Positions 1 through 5,527 of a stretch of DNA of 11,807 bases are shown piece by piece (within the stretch, counting starts at the first letter, position 1; each line of letters opens with the position of its first letter). A program made the position numbers and the translations under genes. The stretch comes from Candidatus Bathyarchaeota archaeon (GTDB lineage Archaea > Thermoproteota > Bathyarchaeia > TCS64), in contig JAFGTA010000204.1 of the NCBI GenBank assembly GCA_016934355.1, positions 1 through 11,807 on the forward strand, in the 5' to 3' direction. The notes under the pieces are model-generated. The model saw only the letters and a program-made list of their open reading frames with translations. It was not told the DNA's origin and ran no database searches.

Positions 1-699
1 CCATCCTATCTGGCCCCTGAAGCCGGCTGAGACGAACCTTCCCTTGATGGAGGTGTACTCGCTTCCCAGCATCTTCTTCATGACACTGGTGGCCTCCAGG
101 CACGCCATGAGCCTCACCTCGACGTCGTAGAGCCCGGGGCGGGTGTACTCTTGGAGGTACGTGTGCGCCAGGTTGCCCCATTTCGCCGACTCCCGGATGA
201 GGCCGATCTCCTCCTCTGACTTGGTTAGCCTCATCTTCCACGCGAACTGGCTGTCCTTCACGAGTTCAGCGTCTGGGAGAAGCTCGTTAAGCGGCTTACC
301 GACGTAGCCCATTGTGCCTCCTGCGCCCGCGGGGTTGTCAGTCCCAATCCTGGCCTTTCCTAGACCCCTCTCCCTTATCCAGTCGGCGAAAAGCTCCATG
401 GTGCGCTTCTCGCCTGGGTAGTCGAGGTAGGTGAGGCAGTCGCCGACGAGGGGGGTTTGGTGGCGTAGGTGGTCCGCCTCCAGCCTAGGCCCCATGAAGG
501 TTGGCTTCCCGTCGGGCTCGACGAGGAGCGCCGCAGGCCGCTCTGTGACCATGTGGTTGAAGTGGCTGAAGTAGAAGATGCTGACCCCGCTGGTTACGAG
601 GTAGGCGTCGAAACCCTCCGCCGCCATGTGCTCACGGATGACGCCGAGGCGCCTGCTGTACTCGTTCCAACTGATTTGTAGCTTGGGCAATTTGATCAA
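1..699 (-). CDS. Xaa-Pro aminopeptidase / creatinase-like M24 protein, 5' part (3' end outside window)
   Basis: Reading leftwards from about 699 there is an open frame of 233 codons that runs off the left edge without a stop. The first ~125 residues look like the creatinase/prolidase N-terminal domain: FYFSHFNHMVTERPAALLVE, then a DGKPTFMGPRLE strand-turn. From about residue 155 (WKMRLTKSEEEIGLIRESAK) it enters the M24 'pita-bread' catalytic domain. The metal ligands of that domain would lie beyond the window, so activity cannot be judged. Members cleave Xaa-Pro peptide bonds or related C-N bonds, usually in the cytoplasm. No Shine-Dalgarno motif precedes the start. Two in-frame TTG codons are possible, at 699 (chosen; MIKLPKL...) and 690. 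A TATA-like TTTTATCC on the minus strand at 718-725 lies about 25-30 bases upstream, which fits a leaderless message. The gene is divergent from the antitoxin at 785. The family is secure; the exact substrate is not. Confidence 0.88.
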   Translation of the reverse strand, partial: MIKLPKLQISWNEYSRRLGVIREHMAAEGFDAYLVTSGVSIFYFSHFNHMVTERPAALLVEPDGKPTFMGPRLEADHLRHQTPLVGDCLTYLDYPGEKRTMELFADWIRERGLGKARIGTDNPAGAGGTMGYVGKPLNELLPDAELVKDSQFAWKMRLTKSEEEIGLIRESAKWGNLAHTYLQEYTRPGLYDVEVRLMACLEATSVMKKMLGSEYTSIKGRFVSAGFRGQIGW

Positions 700-748
700 T
701 TTTGATGAGGTTTAGGAGGATAAAACATAATCGAGGTGATACGCCTAA

Positions 749-764
749 TACCCACGTTTGGGTA
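749..764. repeat. Inverted repeat upstream of the antitoxin, possible operator
   Basis: TACCCA-cgtt-TGGGTA is a perfect 6-bp inverted repeat with a 4-base loop, ending 20 bases before the ATG at 785. Antitoxins of the AbrB/MazE class commonly bind palindromes in their own promoters, so an autoregulatory operator is possible. The repeat is short and could be chance. Confidence 0.35.
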
Positions 765-784
765 GTGGATTATGGGAAGTGGGA

Positions 785-1015
785 ATGGAGGAGGTAGTTG
801 TAGATAGCAAGGGCAGGATACTCATTCCCAAGGAGCTACGAGACAAGGTGGGGCTGAAGCCAGGGTCAGGGGCTAGGCTAGAGGAGAAAGATGGCCGGAT
901 CATAATAACGCCGCCGCTCTCTCCGCAAGCCTTCATCAGGGAGATGGAGGGCTTCATATCCGAGGGAGAGCCAACGGATGACCCTCTCAAGGCTAAACGC
1001 ATCTGGGAAAAATGA
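785..1015 (+). CDS. AbrB/MazE (SpoVT-AbrB fold) antitoxin-like DNA-binding protein
   Basis: This 76-residue protein begins MEEVVVDSKGRILIPKELRD, the classic swapped-hairpin AbrB signature (V-D-x-K-G-R-I-x-I-P-K-x-L-R), followed by VGLKPGSGARLEEKDGRIII. The C-terminal half, from about residue 47, is an acidic, helix-prone tail (FIREMEGFISEGEPTDDPLKAKRIWEK), as expected for a segment that wraps and inhibits a PIN toxin. I start at ATG 785 because the AbrB fold begins there; an in-frame TTG at 758 would add nine residues not typical of the family. The stop TGA (1013-1015) overlaps the ATG of the PIN fragment in ATGA, showing an original antitoxin-toxin operon. The reading frame is intact although its toxin is truncated. 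The family call is firm; its present role is unknown. Confidence 0.85.
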   Translation: MEEVVVDSKGRILIPKELRDKVGLKPGSGARLEEKDGRIIITPPLSPQAFIREMEGFISEGEPTDDPLKAKRIWEK

Positions 1016-1101
1016 AGCTGTTTATAGAAGCCAACATCTGGTGTTACTACATCGACGCCAGACACCAAGAGTATGAGCCGGTGGACCCTGTAGAGGAGTA
1101 G
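1012..1101 (+). pseudogene. Truncated PIN-domain (VapC-like) toxin remnant
   Basis: From ATG 1012, overlapping the antitoxin stop, 29 codons read MKLFIEANIWCYYIDARHQE followed by YEPVDPVEE and a TAG stop. The first fifteen residues match the opening strand and helix of PIN-domain RNases (M-K-L-F-I-D-x-N-I/V-W), which normally run about 130-150 residues. The first catalytic acidic residue, usually Asp after F-I, is Glu6 here or is represented by it. Everything after the first helix is missing, including the other acidic residues of the active site. The stop falls 8 bases before the stop codon of the convergent M20 gene, so the missing part was probably lost when that segment arrived or was rearranged. 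It cannot be a working toxin by itself. The resemblance is short but the operon arrangement supports it. Confidence 0.72.
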
Positions 1102-1109
1102 GGCGCTCG

Positions 1110-2555
1110 TTAGTGCCTCTGCTTCTTAAGCTGGTCCAGCGGTGGCTTAGCGCCCTTCGGAAGCGAGGACGAGTACACCCGCCCCTGCATCTGCCTAGTC
1201 CACTCCTCTTTGACCCTCTTGAGCAGCGCCGGGTTCTCCATGAGGTCTATGACCGTGCCCGCCATGACCTTTGATGCAAACACCGTGCCCTTTTGGCCGA
1301 TGCTTGTGCCGTTGCTAGCCACGTTCTGCCAGCTGTGCCCCGGCGCGCCTACGATGGTGTAGACGGTGCGGAACTGCACCGTGGGGGTGTTCCACGCGAC
1401 GTCGGCAACGTCGCTGCTTCCTCCTCCCTTGGTGCCCGCCCCAACTGGGTCGTAGATGCGGGTGTTGAGGTTCACGTCAGTTAGCTCCATGGCGTCTGGT
1501 AGTGGGCTCTTCATCAAGCCTATCCTCTTCTTCTCCTTGGGGATACTCTCGGCGAGCTTCGCGGCGAACGCCTCCTCTTCCTCTGTGTAGGTGGGTGCGC
1601 CGACGAGCCTCATGTTGGTTATAGCCGTCTCGGCGAGTACCCTGTTCTCCATGCCGTTGTGGACACCGCTGAGGAACGTGACCTTGTGGGTGGTGCCCAC
1701 CATCTTGTCTGCGCCGTCGGCGATGTCCAGCAGCTTCTGGTAGTACATGTCCACCAGTTCCCGCTCCGGGGCGCGGACGTAATACCAGCTCCGCGCGTAG
1801 GGCGGCACCACGTTGGGCTCGTGGCCGCCGTCCTCCACCACGTAGTGGATGCGGGTCTCCTGTACGACGTGCTCCCTCATGTAGTTGACGCCTATGTTCA
1901 TGAGCTCCACGGAGTCCATGGCGCTGATGCCCATCTCGGGGCTCCCGGCGGCGTGGCTGGCCTGACCGTAGAACTCGAACTTCACGCTGTTCATGGCGTT
2001 ACCGCTACGGAGGGTGGCGCCGTTGAAGCTGCTGGGGTGGTGTCCGACGCAGGCGTCTAGGCCGTCGAAGACCCCGTCCCTGACCATGAAGACCTTGCCC
2101 ACGAGGGTCTCCTCGGCGGGGCACCCGAACACCTTCAAGGTGCCCTCCAGCAGCTCCTCATCCATCGCGGTCTTCACCGCGACTCCGCCGCCAAGAGCCG
2201 TGGTGGCGTAGCCGTTGTGGCCGCAGCCGTGGCCGGCTCCGCCCTCCACCAGTGCCTCTTGGTAGGGCACCGGCTTGTTGCTTATGCCGGGCAGCGCGTC
2301 TAGCTCACCCATTATTCCTATTGTGGGGCCTCCGGCTCCGTAGGTGGCGACGAAGGCGCTGGGCATCCCTGCGACTCCGCGCTCCACTTTGAACCCCTCC
2401 TTCTTGAGGATGTTTGTGAGTATCTTCGCTGTCTTTTCCTCTTGTAGCCCTACCTCGGCGAGCTCCCATATCCTCTGGTGGATGTCCACCAGCTGTTTCT
2501 TGTGTTCGTCGACCCAGCCGTGAGCGACTCTTTTAGCCTCTGACAATTTGTGCAC
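1110..2555 (-). CDS. M20 family metallopeptidase/amidohydrolase, AbgB-like
   Basis: The 481-residue product has the length and motifs of the aminobenzoyl-glutamate utilisation B (AbgB) group of M20 zinc amidohydrolases, which split an acyl or aryl amide from an amino acid. Visible motifs: GELDALPG (83-90), GHGCGHNGYATTALGG (108-123) with metal-binding His and Cys, the acidic pair E148-E149 in CPAEET, H172-H173 in VGHHPSS, the dimerisation-lid motif GQASHAAGSPEMG (197-209), and a C-terminal GAPGHSWQ (403-410) carrying the last His ligand. No signal peptide is seen, so it is probably cytoplasmic. The start is GTG at 2555; a minus-strand GTTTAACC at 2578-2585 lies about 27 bases upstream, fitting a leaderless transcript. 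Its 3' end abuts the PIN remnant. The true substrate may be another N-acyl amino acid or a dipeptide; AbgB-type activity is inferred from similarity only. Confidence 0.92.
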   Translation of the reverse strand: MHKLSEAKRVAHGWVDEHKKQLVDIHQRIWELAEVGLQEEKTAKILTNILKKEGFKVERGVAGMPSAFVATYGAGGPTIGIMGELDALPGISNKPVPYQEALVEGGAGHGCGHNGYATTALGGGVAVKTAMDEELLEGTLKVFGCPAEETLVGKVFMVRDGVFDGLDACVGHHPSSFNGATLRSGNAMNSVKFEFYGQASHAAGSPEMGISAMDSVELMNIGVNYMREHVVQETRIHYVVEDGGHEPNVVPPYARSWYYVRAPERELVDMYYQKLLDIADGADKMVGTTHKVTFLSGVHNGMENRVLAETAITNMRLVGAPTYTEEEEAFAAKLAESIPKEKKRIGLMKSPLPDAMELTDVNLNTRIYDPVGAGTKGGGSSDVADVAWNTPTVQFRTVYTIVGAPGHSWQNVASNGTSIGQKGTVFASKVMAGTVIDLMENPALLKRVKEEWTRQMQGRVYSSSLPKGAKPPLDQLKKQRH

Positions 2556-2577
2556 AGGAATACGGGCGTATACGTGG

Positions 2578-2585
2578 GTTAAACT
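2578..2585 (-). promoter_or_regulatory. TATA-like box for the M20 gene
   Basis: The minus strand reads GTTTAACC centred about 27 bases upstream of the GTG start at 2555. This is the usual archaeal TATA-to-TSS distance, and no Shine-Dalgarno motif is present between them. It suggests a leaderless mRNA. The match to the consensus is modest. Confidence 0.4.
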
Positions 2586-2633
2586 GTTACTGGGCGGGGT
2601 CTAGCCGTGACGTGGATAAGGGTTTGATCGAGG

Positions 2634-3653
2634 CTATGTCTTACTCTGTCTCCAATTCTGGGGCAGCTTCACGGCGAACCTGCATTCATCGTCCCCAGCC
2701 AAGACGGATTGTAGCACCTGTACCTCAAGCTCCTCCCCGAATATGTGATCATAGGGCTGCTTCAGGTAGCCGCCGCTGCAGTGACAGAACTCGCTTGGTA
2801 CCGGCTCTCCCTCCAGGATGCTCCGGCGTGCTAGGTGGCAGTGACAGAAGTGGTACCGTCTCTTTTTTGGCTCGTTCTCTTCAAGGTACTCCTCGAACTC
2901 GTAGGGAATCTGTTTGATGAATAACGTGTCTCCTTCCCGTCGAGCCGAGAGCCTCTCCTGATCTGAACCGATGAAATCCAGGAACTCTGGGCTCACGTTT
3001 TTCCTGTACCAGAGCCTGCCCTCTTTCATATGAGTCTCAAGTAGGTTGACCACTCGTTCATGGTCCTTCCTCAGGAACTCGTCTAGGCTGCTTGACGCCT
3101 CGTAGAGTTTTTTCTTCGCTTCGAAGGCTTGAGGAGGGATCTTGTGGTGGTTACCTGAGAGTATCTTAACTATCTGTTCTGGGTTCAACTCGTCGTTCAT
3201 TCTCTTCAGCATTTCCCGTGTGAACTCGGGGAACTCCTCGGCGGAGCTGCCGATGGGAGGTAGCTTCATTGAGCCGAATACACGTTCCCCAGCTTCCTCT
3301 CCTGCGATCTCAAAGGTTCTTTCAAGGTACGATTGGTAAAGGGGTGCGCCTCCCACCAACTCAGCCAGGTAGAGGTACTGGTTGAGTTTACCTACGGCGT
3401 TGGCGTACATGCAGATGGCGTCAACCCTCTCAATGGTGTTTCGCCCATTCTCCATGAGGCTCTTAACGTATCTTTTTGCGTCGTCGACGCTGGAATCCCT
3501 GTGCAGGACGCCTCCACCCTGAAGATATGTTACATAATCCGAGGCGTTGGTCACCGCTTCCTCTATCTTATCCGGTGATAACCCTCTACTGCCCAGCAAC
3601 TCCCTGAACTCTTTCTCGTAGGGGATACCCGATCTCATGGTTAGTGTCCCCAT
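2634..3653 (-). CDS. Uncharacterised protein with paired Cys-His-Cys motifs (DUF6144-like C-terminus)
   Basis: The 339-residue protein has no signal peptide or membrane segment. The first ~260 residues are mostly charged and helical, without a motif I recognise. The C-terminal part is distinctive: RYHFCHCHLARRSIL (266-280; C270, H271, C272), then PSEFCHCSGGYLKQP (286-300; C290, H291, C292), then FGEELEVQVLQSVLAGDDECRFAVKL (305-330) with C324. The ending E-V-x-V-L-x-S-x-L-x-G-D-x-x-C-x-F-A-V resembles DUF6144-type and L-2-amino-thiazoline-4-carboxylate-hydrolase-like/V4R-type domains; from memory I favour DUF6144, with moderate confidence. The five cysteines could bind a metal or cofactor. Its A/T-rich third positions contrast with the GC-rich neighbours, which may hint at separate origin. 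Start ATG 3653; an in-frame ATG at 3638 is also possible. It is transcribed divergently from the winged-helix gene at 3800. Confidence 0.85.
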   Translation of the reverse strand: MGTLTMRSGIPYEKEFRELLGSRGLSPDKIEEAVTNASDYVTYLQGGGVLHRDSSVDDAKRYVKSLMENGRNTIERVDAICMYANAVGKLNQYLYLAELVGGAPLYQSYLERTFEIAGEEAGERVFGSMKLPPIGSSAEEFPEFTREMLKRMNDELNPEQIVKILSGNHHKIPPQAFEAKKKLYEASSSLDEFLRKDHERVVNLLETHMKEGRLWYRKNVSPEFLDFIGSDQERLSARREGDTLFIKQIPYEFEEYLEENEPKKRRYHFCHCHLARRSILEGEPVPSEFCHCSGGYLKQPYDHIFGEELEVQVLQSVLAGDDECRFAVKLPQNWRQSKT

Positions 3654-3738
3654 ATCTGCGACTATAAGCGTGCTGCCGTCATATGCCGGTCGTTTCGACT
3701 GTACTTGAGGGGGAGGGGGTTACCGTATCGCTTGGGTG

Positions 3739-3776
3739 ATTATCATAAAGATCAATTATCGATAATCCATTTTATC
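3739..3776. repeat. ATTATC repeat cluster with a perfect palindrome, candidate operator
   Basis: In the 146-base spacer between divergent genes, ATTATC occurs at 3739-3744 and 3755-3760, and TTTATC at 3771-3776: direct copies with a 16-base period. The middle copy forms the perfect 12-bp palindrome ATTATCGATAAT (3755-3766). The last copy overlaps the TATA-like TTTTATCG at 3770-3777, about 26 bases before the start at 3800. The arrangement suits binding by a small regulator, most simply the adjacent winged-helix protein. Confidence 0.4.
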
Positions 3777-3799
3777 GGTGCGCCGCACTCTGTGACGAG

Positions 3800-4048
3800 T
3801 TGCATACAAAGCGATCATCTTACACGCAGACGCTACACGTTCTCGAAGCCATCAAGATGGGAGAGAAGCCGGAGGAGACCAAGAAGAGGCTCCAACTCAG
3901 CAGGTACAGCTACGAGTACACGCTGAACAGGCTCCTGGCTAACCGCCTCGTAGAGCCCAGAGAGGGCGCCCTGAGGCTGACGGGGAAGGCCGTGAACATA
4001 CTGCGCTACGGGTCTGAAGTAATACCCATCGTCATGGACACCGACTAG
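3800..4048 (+). CDS. Small winged helix-turn-helix transcriptional regulator
   Basis: The 82-residue product fits a single winged-helix domain: a first helix (SYTQTLHVLEAIKMG), a turn with EETKKRLQLSRYSYEYTLNRLLANRLVE as the helix-turn-helix, and a wing-like GALRLTGKAVNILRYGSE. Such proteins (archaeal COG3432-like regulators) act as local repressors or activators. The start is TTG at 3800, the only initiator that gives the whole first helix. There is no Shine-Dalgarno motif, but TTTTATCG lies about 26 bases upstream, fitting a leaderless transcript. It sits back-to-back with the Cys-His-Cys gene at 3653 and shares the repeat-bearing spacer with it, so regulation of that gene and of itself is a reasonable guess. 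It converges on DUF1844 across a hairpin at 4058-4078. Confidence 0.78.
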   Translation: MHTKRSSYTQTLHVLEAIKMGEKPEETKKRLQLSRYSYEYTLNRLLANRLVEPREGALRLTGKAVNILRYGSEVIPIVMDTD

Positions 4049-4057
4049 ACAGGGGCT

Positions 4058-4092
4058 TATGACCTGTGACAGGTCATATCGGAAAAATTTTC
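4058..4092. terminator. Hairpin plus A/T tract between convergent genes, bidirectional terminator candidate
   Basis: TATGACCTG-tga-CAGGTCATA (4058-4078) is a perfect 9-bp stem with a 3-base loop. It is followed by AAAAATTTT at 4084-4092. It starts 9 bases after the stop of the winged-helix gene and ends 9 bases before the stop of the convergent DUF1844 gene. The T tract follows the stem when read on the plus strand. On the minus strand the tract comes before the stem. A palindromic protein-binding site is an alternative. Confidence 0.6.
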
Positions 4093-4100
4093 TGGTCCGG

Positions 4101-4376
4101 TTAGCTGGCTCTAACGTAGTTGAGCTGTAGGTCGCCGATGAGGGCCCTGTACTGTTTCATGGTTTCCTCGGGGGTGATGGGCTCCGCCTGGTCTGTGAGG
4201 CAGGTGATGCAGTTGATGGCTACGCTGGCTTTCGTGAGGTCTTTTTCTGGGGTGTCGCCTTCTTTGAGGGGTATCCCCATGTGGTTGAGGGCTTTGCGTG
4301 AGAGTAGGCCGATGAAGAATCCTATGAGGTCTTCTACCTCTAGAAGGGTGAGGTCTAAACCTTGTTCCTCAGACAT
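4101..4376 (-). CDS. DUF1844 family protein
   Basis: The 91-residue protein has the DUF1844 pattern: VEDLIGFFIGLLSRKALNHMGIP (an amphipathic F-x-x-L-x-S-x-A-L helix), then a DLTKASVAINCITCLTDQAE helix, a TPEE turn, and an ending QYRALIGDLQLNYV. The family is short, helical and of unknown function. I start at ATG 4376 because AGGTG lies six bases upstream; the in-frame GTG at 4385 sits within that ribosome-binding site. It follows the Lon-like gene by 45 bases on the same strand, so the two are probably co-transcribed and may work together. Two cysteines (ITC and the Cys four before it) are visible, but no metal motif is complete. Confidence 0.82.
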   Translation of the reverse strand: MSEEQGLDLTLLEVEDLIGFFIGLLSRKALNHMGIPLKEGDTPEKDLTKASVAINCITCLTDQAEPITPEETMKQYRALIGDLQLNYVRAS

Positions 4377-4421
4377 TTGATGCACCTGCTCAATTGTGTT
4401 GCGACGCGGATATGTGTTTTC

Positions 4422-5318
4422 TCATCTTGGTCCTACGAAGTACCTGTAGGCTTCCTCGACGTCGCCGACCTCGTTCACCTCCACCGTGTATCCCTGCTCG
4501 GCGAGGTAGTCCTGGAGTGCCACGGCTCTGGGCTCGTAGGTGACGACGGTCATCCCGGGGAAGGGGTGGCTCTCCTTCCGTATCTGCACGATGACTGTGC
4601 TCTGGCCCTCCGGGACGAGGAACACGGCGGCTTCCCTCTCTGCGGCTGCTAAGGCTTTCTCGGCCACCGCGCCTACAGAGCCGATGGAGCCGTCGCTCTC
4701 GATGGTGCCGGTCATGTAGACCGTGGGGTCCGGCTCGTCGCCGTTCAGAGCGGCGATGAGGGCGACGGTGATGCAGCCGCCCGCGCTGCTGCCGTCCACA
4801 ATCTCGTTCTCCTCCTCCGCCGATATGGTGAGTATCACGTCGGTCATTCCGAGGCTGATGCCCGTGACCCTCTCGGCGACGTCGATGGCTGTGCGGACGC
4901 TTGTCTGGATGTCGATGCCTATCCTAGGCTCGGTGTCCACGAGTATCCTGCCCTCACCCACCTTCGCCTCTATGTCCGCCACCATGGTCACACCCTCGTG
5001 TACCACGGAGAAGCCATTGCGGATGGACCTCACAGCCACTATGTTCACCGTGGCCTCGCCGACGAAGCCCTCGGACGCGATGCTCCGCTCGACGAGCCTA
5101 GCGTAGTACTCCGCCTGGCTCTGGGAGTAGGTCAGCTCTGTCCTAGTGATGTTTAGCTCGTTCTGCAGCGTCTGGACGCTGATGGTCAGGTCGTTGACCT
5201 GAGACTGCATGTTTCCCCTGTCCCTCACGAGGTAGCCCACACCCCCGGCGAGGAGCACGTTGATCAGAAGGCTGACTGCGAGGACCGCTGCCGTCCGCCT
5301 TGTTCCAGTTGAAGACAT
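4422..5318 (-). CDS. Membrane-anchored Lon-like (S16) serine protease without ATPase domain
   Basis: The 298-residue protein starts with a hydrophobic segment (residues 9-31, TAAVLAVSLLINVLLAGGVG), likely a signal anchor. A heptad-like stretch (about 36-72, QSQVNDLTISVQTLQNELN...) suggests a coiled coil for oligomerisation. From about 85 to 240 lies a Lon proteolytic domain: EIVDGSSAGGCITVALIAAL contains the nucleophile Ser178 (G-S-S-A-G), and DGSIGSVGAVAEKALAAAE contains the general-base Lys221. The Ser/Lys dyad is intact. No AAA+ domain is present, unlike LonA and LonB, so it may process small or unfolded proteins outside the cell membrane without ATP, or depend on another ATPase. The last ~55 residues (YEPRAVALQDYLAEQGYTVEV...) form a small extra domain. 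ATG 5318 has a good Shine-Dalgarno AGGTGA (5325-5330, minus strand). DUF1844 follows directly. Confidence 0.9.
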   Translation of the reverse strand: MSSTGTRRTAAVLAVSLLINVLLAGGVGYLVRDRGNMQSQVNDLTISVQTLQNELNITRTELTYSQSQAEYYARLVERSIASEGFVGEATVNIVAVRSIRNGFSVVHEGVTMVADIEAKVGEGRILVDTEPRIGIDIQTSVRTAIDVAERVTGISLGMTDVILTISAEEENEIVDGSSAGGCITVALIAALNGDEPDPTVYMTGTIESDGSIGSVGAVAEKALAAAEREAAVFLVPEGQSTVIVQIRKESHPFPGMTVVTYEPRAVALQDYLAEQGYTVEVNEVGDVEEAYRYFVGPR

Positions 5319-5324
5319 CTCGTG

Positions 5325-5330
5325 TCACCT
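5325..5330 (-). promoter_or_regulatory. Ribosome binding site of the Lon-like gene
   Basis: The minus strand reads AGGTGA six bases before the ATG at 5318. It fixes that start and shows a leadered message, unlike the apparently leaderless neighbours. Confidence 0.6.
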
Positions 5331-5457
5331 GTCGAGTTATCTAGAAATGTGTACACCAAGATATACCTGACGCGTCAAATTTTATTATTAATTAAAGAAA
5401 AATATACTCAATTTGTTAAGAGATAAGTTTTTTATAGCCCACACAGGTCGTATTTTC

Positions 5458-5505
5458 AGGTAGTTCTGGTCTCCTTTTCTCCAAAAAACGAAGCTGGAAC
5501 TACCT
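5458..5505. repeat. 9-bp inverted repeat downstream of the M14 gene
   Basis: AGGTAGTTC at 5458-5466 and GAACTACCT at 5497-5505 are perfect inverted copies separated by 30 bases. Read on the minus strand, the loop holds a T6 run and the purine pair GGAGAAAAGGAG. The element starts 22 bases beyond the M14 stop, so a 3' hairpin or transcription stop for that gene is likely. It could instead be an operator upstream of the Lon-like operon. Confidence 0.5.
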
Positions 5506-5527
5506 AATTCTCCGAATATAGATGTTT

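Larger units (their letters stand above)
5319..5527. other. AT-rich intergenic spacer
   Basis: This is the longest gene-free stretch (209 bases), between the M14 gene and the Lon-like gene, both on the minus strand. It is much richer in A/T than the rest of the window, especially 5371-5443, where the minus strand carries TATA-like CTATAAAAAAC (near 5427-5437) and TAATAAAATTT. These could serve as the promoter of the Lon-like operon. An inverted repeat sits at 5458-5505. No RNA gene or convincing short ORF was seen. Confidence 0.6.

Noticed and set aside
692..699. TTGATCAA palindrome at the M24 start
   Set aside because: It is only 8 bp, is A/T-rich and overlaps the start codon; chance is the simplest explanation.
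1659..2060. Plus-strand frame opposite the M20 gene
   Set aside because: It is antisense to conserved M20 motifs, with His/Val-rich low-complexity content and no ribosome-binding site.
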